In this document: positions 7,090-7,597 of the stretch, piece after piece | How positions within the stretch are numbered: the first letter of the stretch is position 1 | Layout of the letters: the number at the start of each line of letters is the position of its first letter | Source: Acetobacteraceae bacterium | GTDB taxonomy: Bacteria; Pseudomonadota; Alphaproteobacteria; Acetobacterales; Acetobacteraceae | Direction of reading: 5' to 3' | Assembly: GCA_003164305.1 (NCBI GenBank) | Contig: PLSZ01000305.1 | Span: 7,763 to 15,359, forward strand | Length of the DNA stretch: 7,597 bases | The notes under the pieces: model-generated | What the model was told of the DNA's origin: nothing | Database searches by the model: none | What the model saw: the letters and a program-made list of their open reading frames with translations, nothing else | Translations under genes and position numbers: made by a program

Positions 7090-7095
7090 GCCAGC

Positions 7096-7597
7096 TTGCA
7101 GCCGACGAACATCAAGGACCCCGACTACTTCCACAAGGTCGTCGATTGTCAGTGGGCGTGTCCGGCACATACGCCGGTTCCTGAATATATCAGGCTGATC
7201 GCCGCCGAGCGCTACGCTGACGCGTTCATGATCAACTGGAAGTCCAATGTGTTCCCCGGCATTCTTGGCCGCACCTGCGATCGCCCGTGTGAGCCCGCGT
7301 GCCGCCGCGGCCGGGTCGAGGAAGAGCCTGTCGCCATCTGCCGGTTGAAGCGTGTCGCCGCCGATTACAAAGGTGACGTCAGCGGCCGCATGCCGCCGAA
7401 ACCCACCACGAAAAACGGCAGGAAGATCGCTCTGGTCGGCGCGGGTCCGGCCTCATTGACCGTGGCGCGCGATCTGGCGCCGCTCGGCTACGAGCTGGTC
7501 CTGTTCGATGGCGACCGGCTCGCCGGCGGCATGATCCGCAGCCAGATCCCGCGCTTCCGCCTGCCCGAGGAGGTGATCGACGAGGAGGTCGGCTACA
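7096..7597 (+). CDS. FAD-dependent NAD(P)-type oxidoreductase, GltD/DPYD-like, 5' part (3' end outside window)
   Basis: This is the first 167 residues of an FAD- and Fe-S-containing oxidoreductase related to the glutamate synthase small subunit and the N-terminal half of dihydropyrimidine dehydrogenase. The N-terminal Fe-S domain carries C18 and C22 (VVDCQWACPAHTPVPEYI), then C61, C65 and C69 (GRTCDRPCEPACRRG) and C82 (AICRLKR), as in the dicluster-binding domain of that family. An FAD-binding Rossmann fold begins at about 110 (KIALVGAGPASLTVARDLA, 110-128), followed by GGMIRSQIPRFRLPEEVI (144-161), which is close to the DPYD/GltD pattern. The usual GxGxxG third glycine is Ser here (GAGPAS). 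The gene begins with TTG after GGAGGAAA. It lies downstream of the carboxyltransferase gene on the same strand but probably has its own promoter. It is not an obvious gltD, because no gltB is nearby and the N-terminus differs. The role is inferred as electron transfer, with an unknown partner. Confidence 0.85.
   Translation, partial: MQPTNIKDPDYFHKVVDCQWACPAHTPVPEYIRLIAAERYADAFMINWKSNVFPGILGRTCDRPCEPACRRGRVEEEPVAICRLKRVAADYKGDVSGRMPPKPTTKNGRKIALVGAGPASLTVARDLAPLGYELVLFDGDRLAGGMIRSQIPRFRLPEEVIDEEVGY

Noticed and set aside
7015..7095. ATG at 7015 as a start adding 27 residues to the oxidoreductase
   Set aside because: The added residues would be translated from the two hairpins and look non-conserved, while the TTG at 7096 has a full GGAGG at 9-base spacing directly before the family-like N-terminus.
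6274..7170. 298-codon open frame on the - strand over the carboxyltransferase 3' end and the following gap
   Set aside because: It is antisense to the well-supported carboxyltransferase and to the start of the oxidoreductase, shows no family motif, and has His/Arg-rich shadow composition.

Overview
The window is high-GC DNA with dense coding on both strands. Several features suggest an alphaproteobacterium, perhaps a Rhodospirillales/Acetobacteraceae-type or Rhizobiales-type organism: the nuoL-nuoM-nuoN order, the NuoN sequence type, and a palindrome that reads 'MAGLDPAI' in translation. The taxonomic placement is an inference from sequence style, not from a search.

Bases 1-4150 are the distal end of a respiratory complex I operon on the + strand. 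They hold the 3' two thirds of nuoL, then complete nuoM and nuoN, with almost no space between them. These encode the three antiporter-like proton-pumping membrane subunits of NADH:quinone oxidoreductase. A perfect 9-bp stem palindrome at 4187-4209 separates nuoN from the next gene, which converges on it.

Bases 4215-7597 are a separate acyl-CoA metabolism locus. A short acyl-CoA dehydrogenase-like gene on the - strand (4215-5267) is divergent from a biotin-dependent acyl-CoA carboxylase carboxyltransferase gene on the + strand (5368-6963), with a 100-bp shared promoter region between them. After a 132-bp gap comes the start of an FAD/Fe-S oxidoreductase of the GltD/dihydropyrimidine-dehydrogenase type (7096 to the window end). 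That gap holds a plausible sigma70 promoter and two hairpins. The oxidoreductase begins at TTG.

How the parts fit together: the nuo genes are ordinary energy metabolism. The other three genes look like parts of a CoA-thioester degradation pathway (dehydrogenation, carboxylation, electron transfer). The dehydrogenase lacks the usual catalytic glutamate at both known positions, which suggests a non-catalytic partner of a heteromeric enzyme. The carboxyltransferase has no biotin carboxylase or biotin carrier gene in view. The substrate cannot be read from the sequence. I see no CRISPR array, tRNA, rRNA, insertion sequence or defence system in the window.
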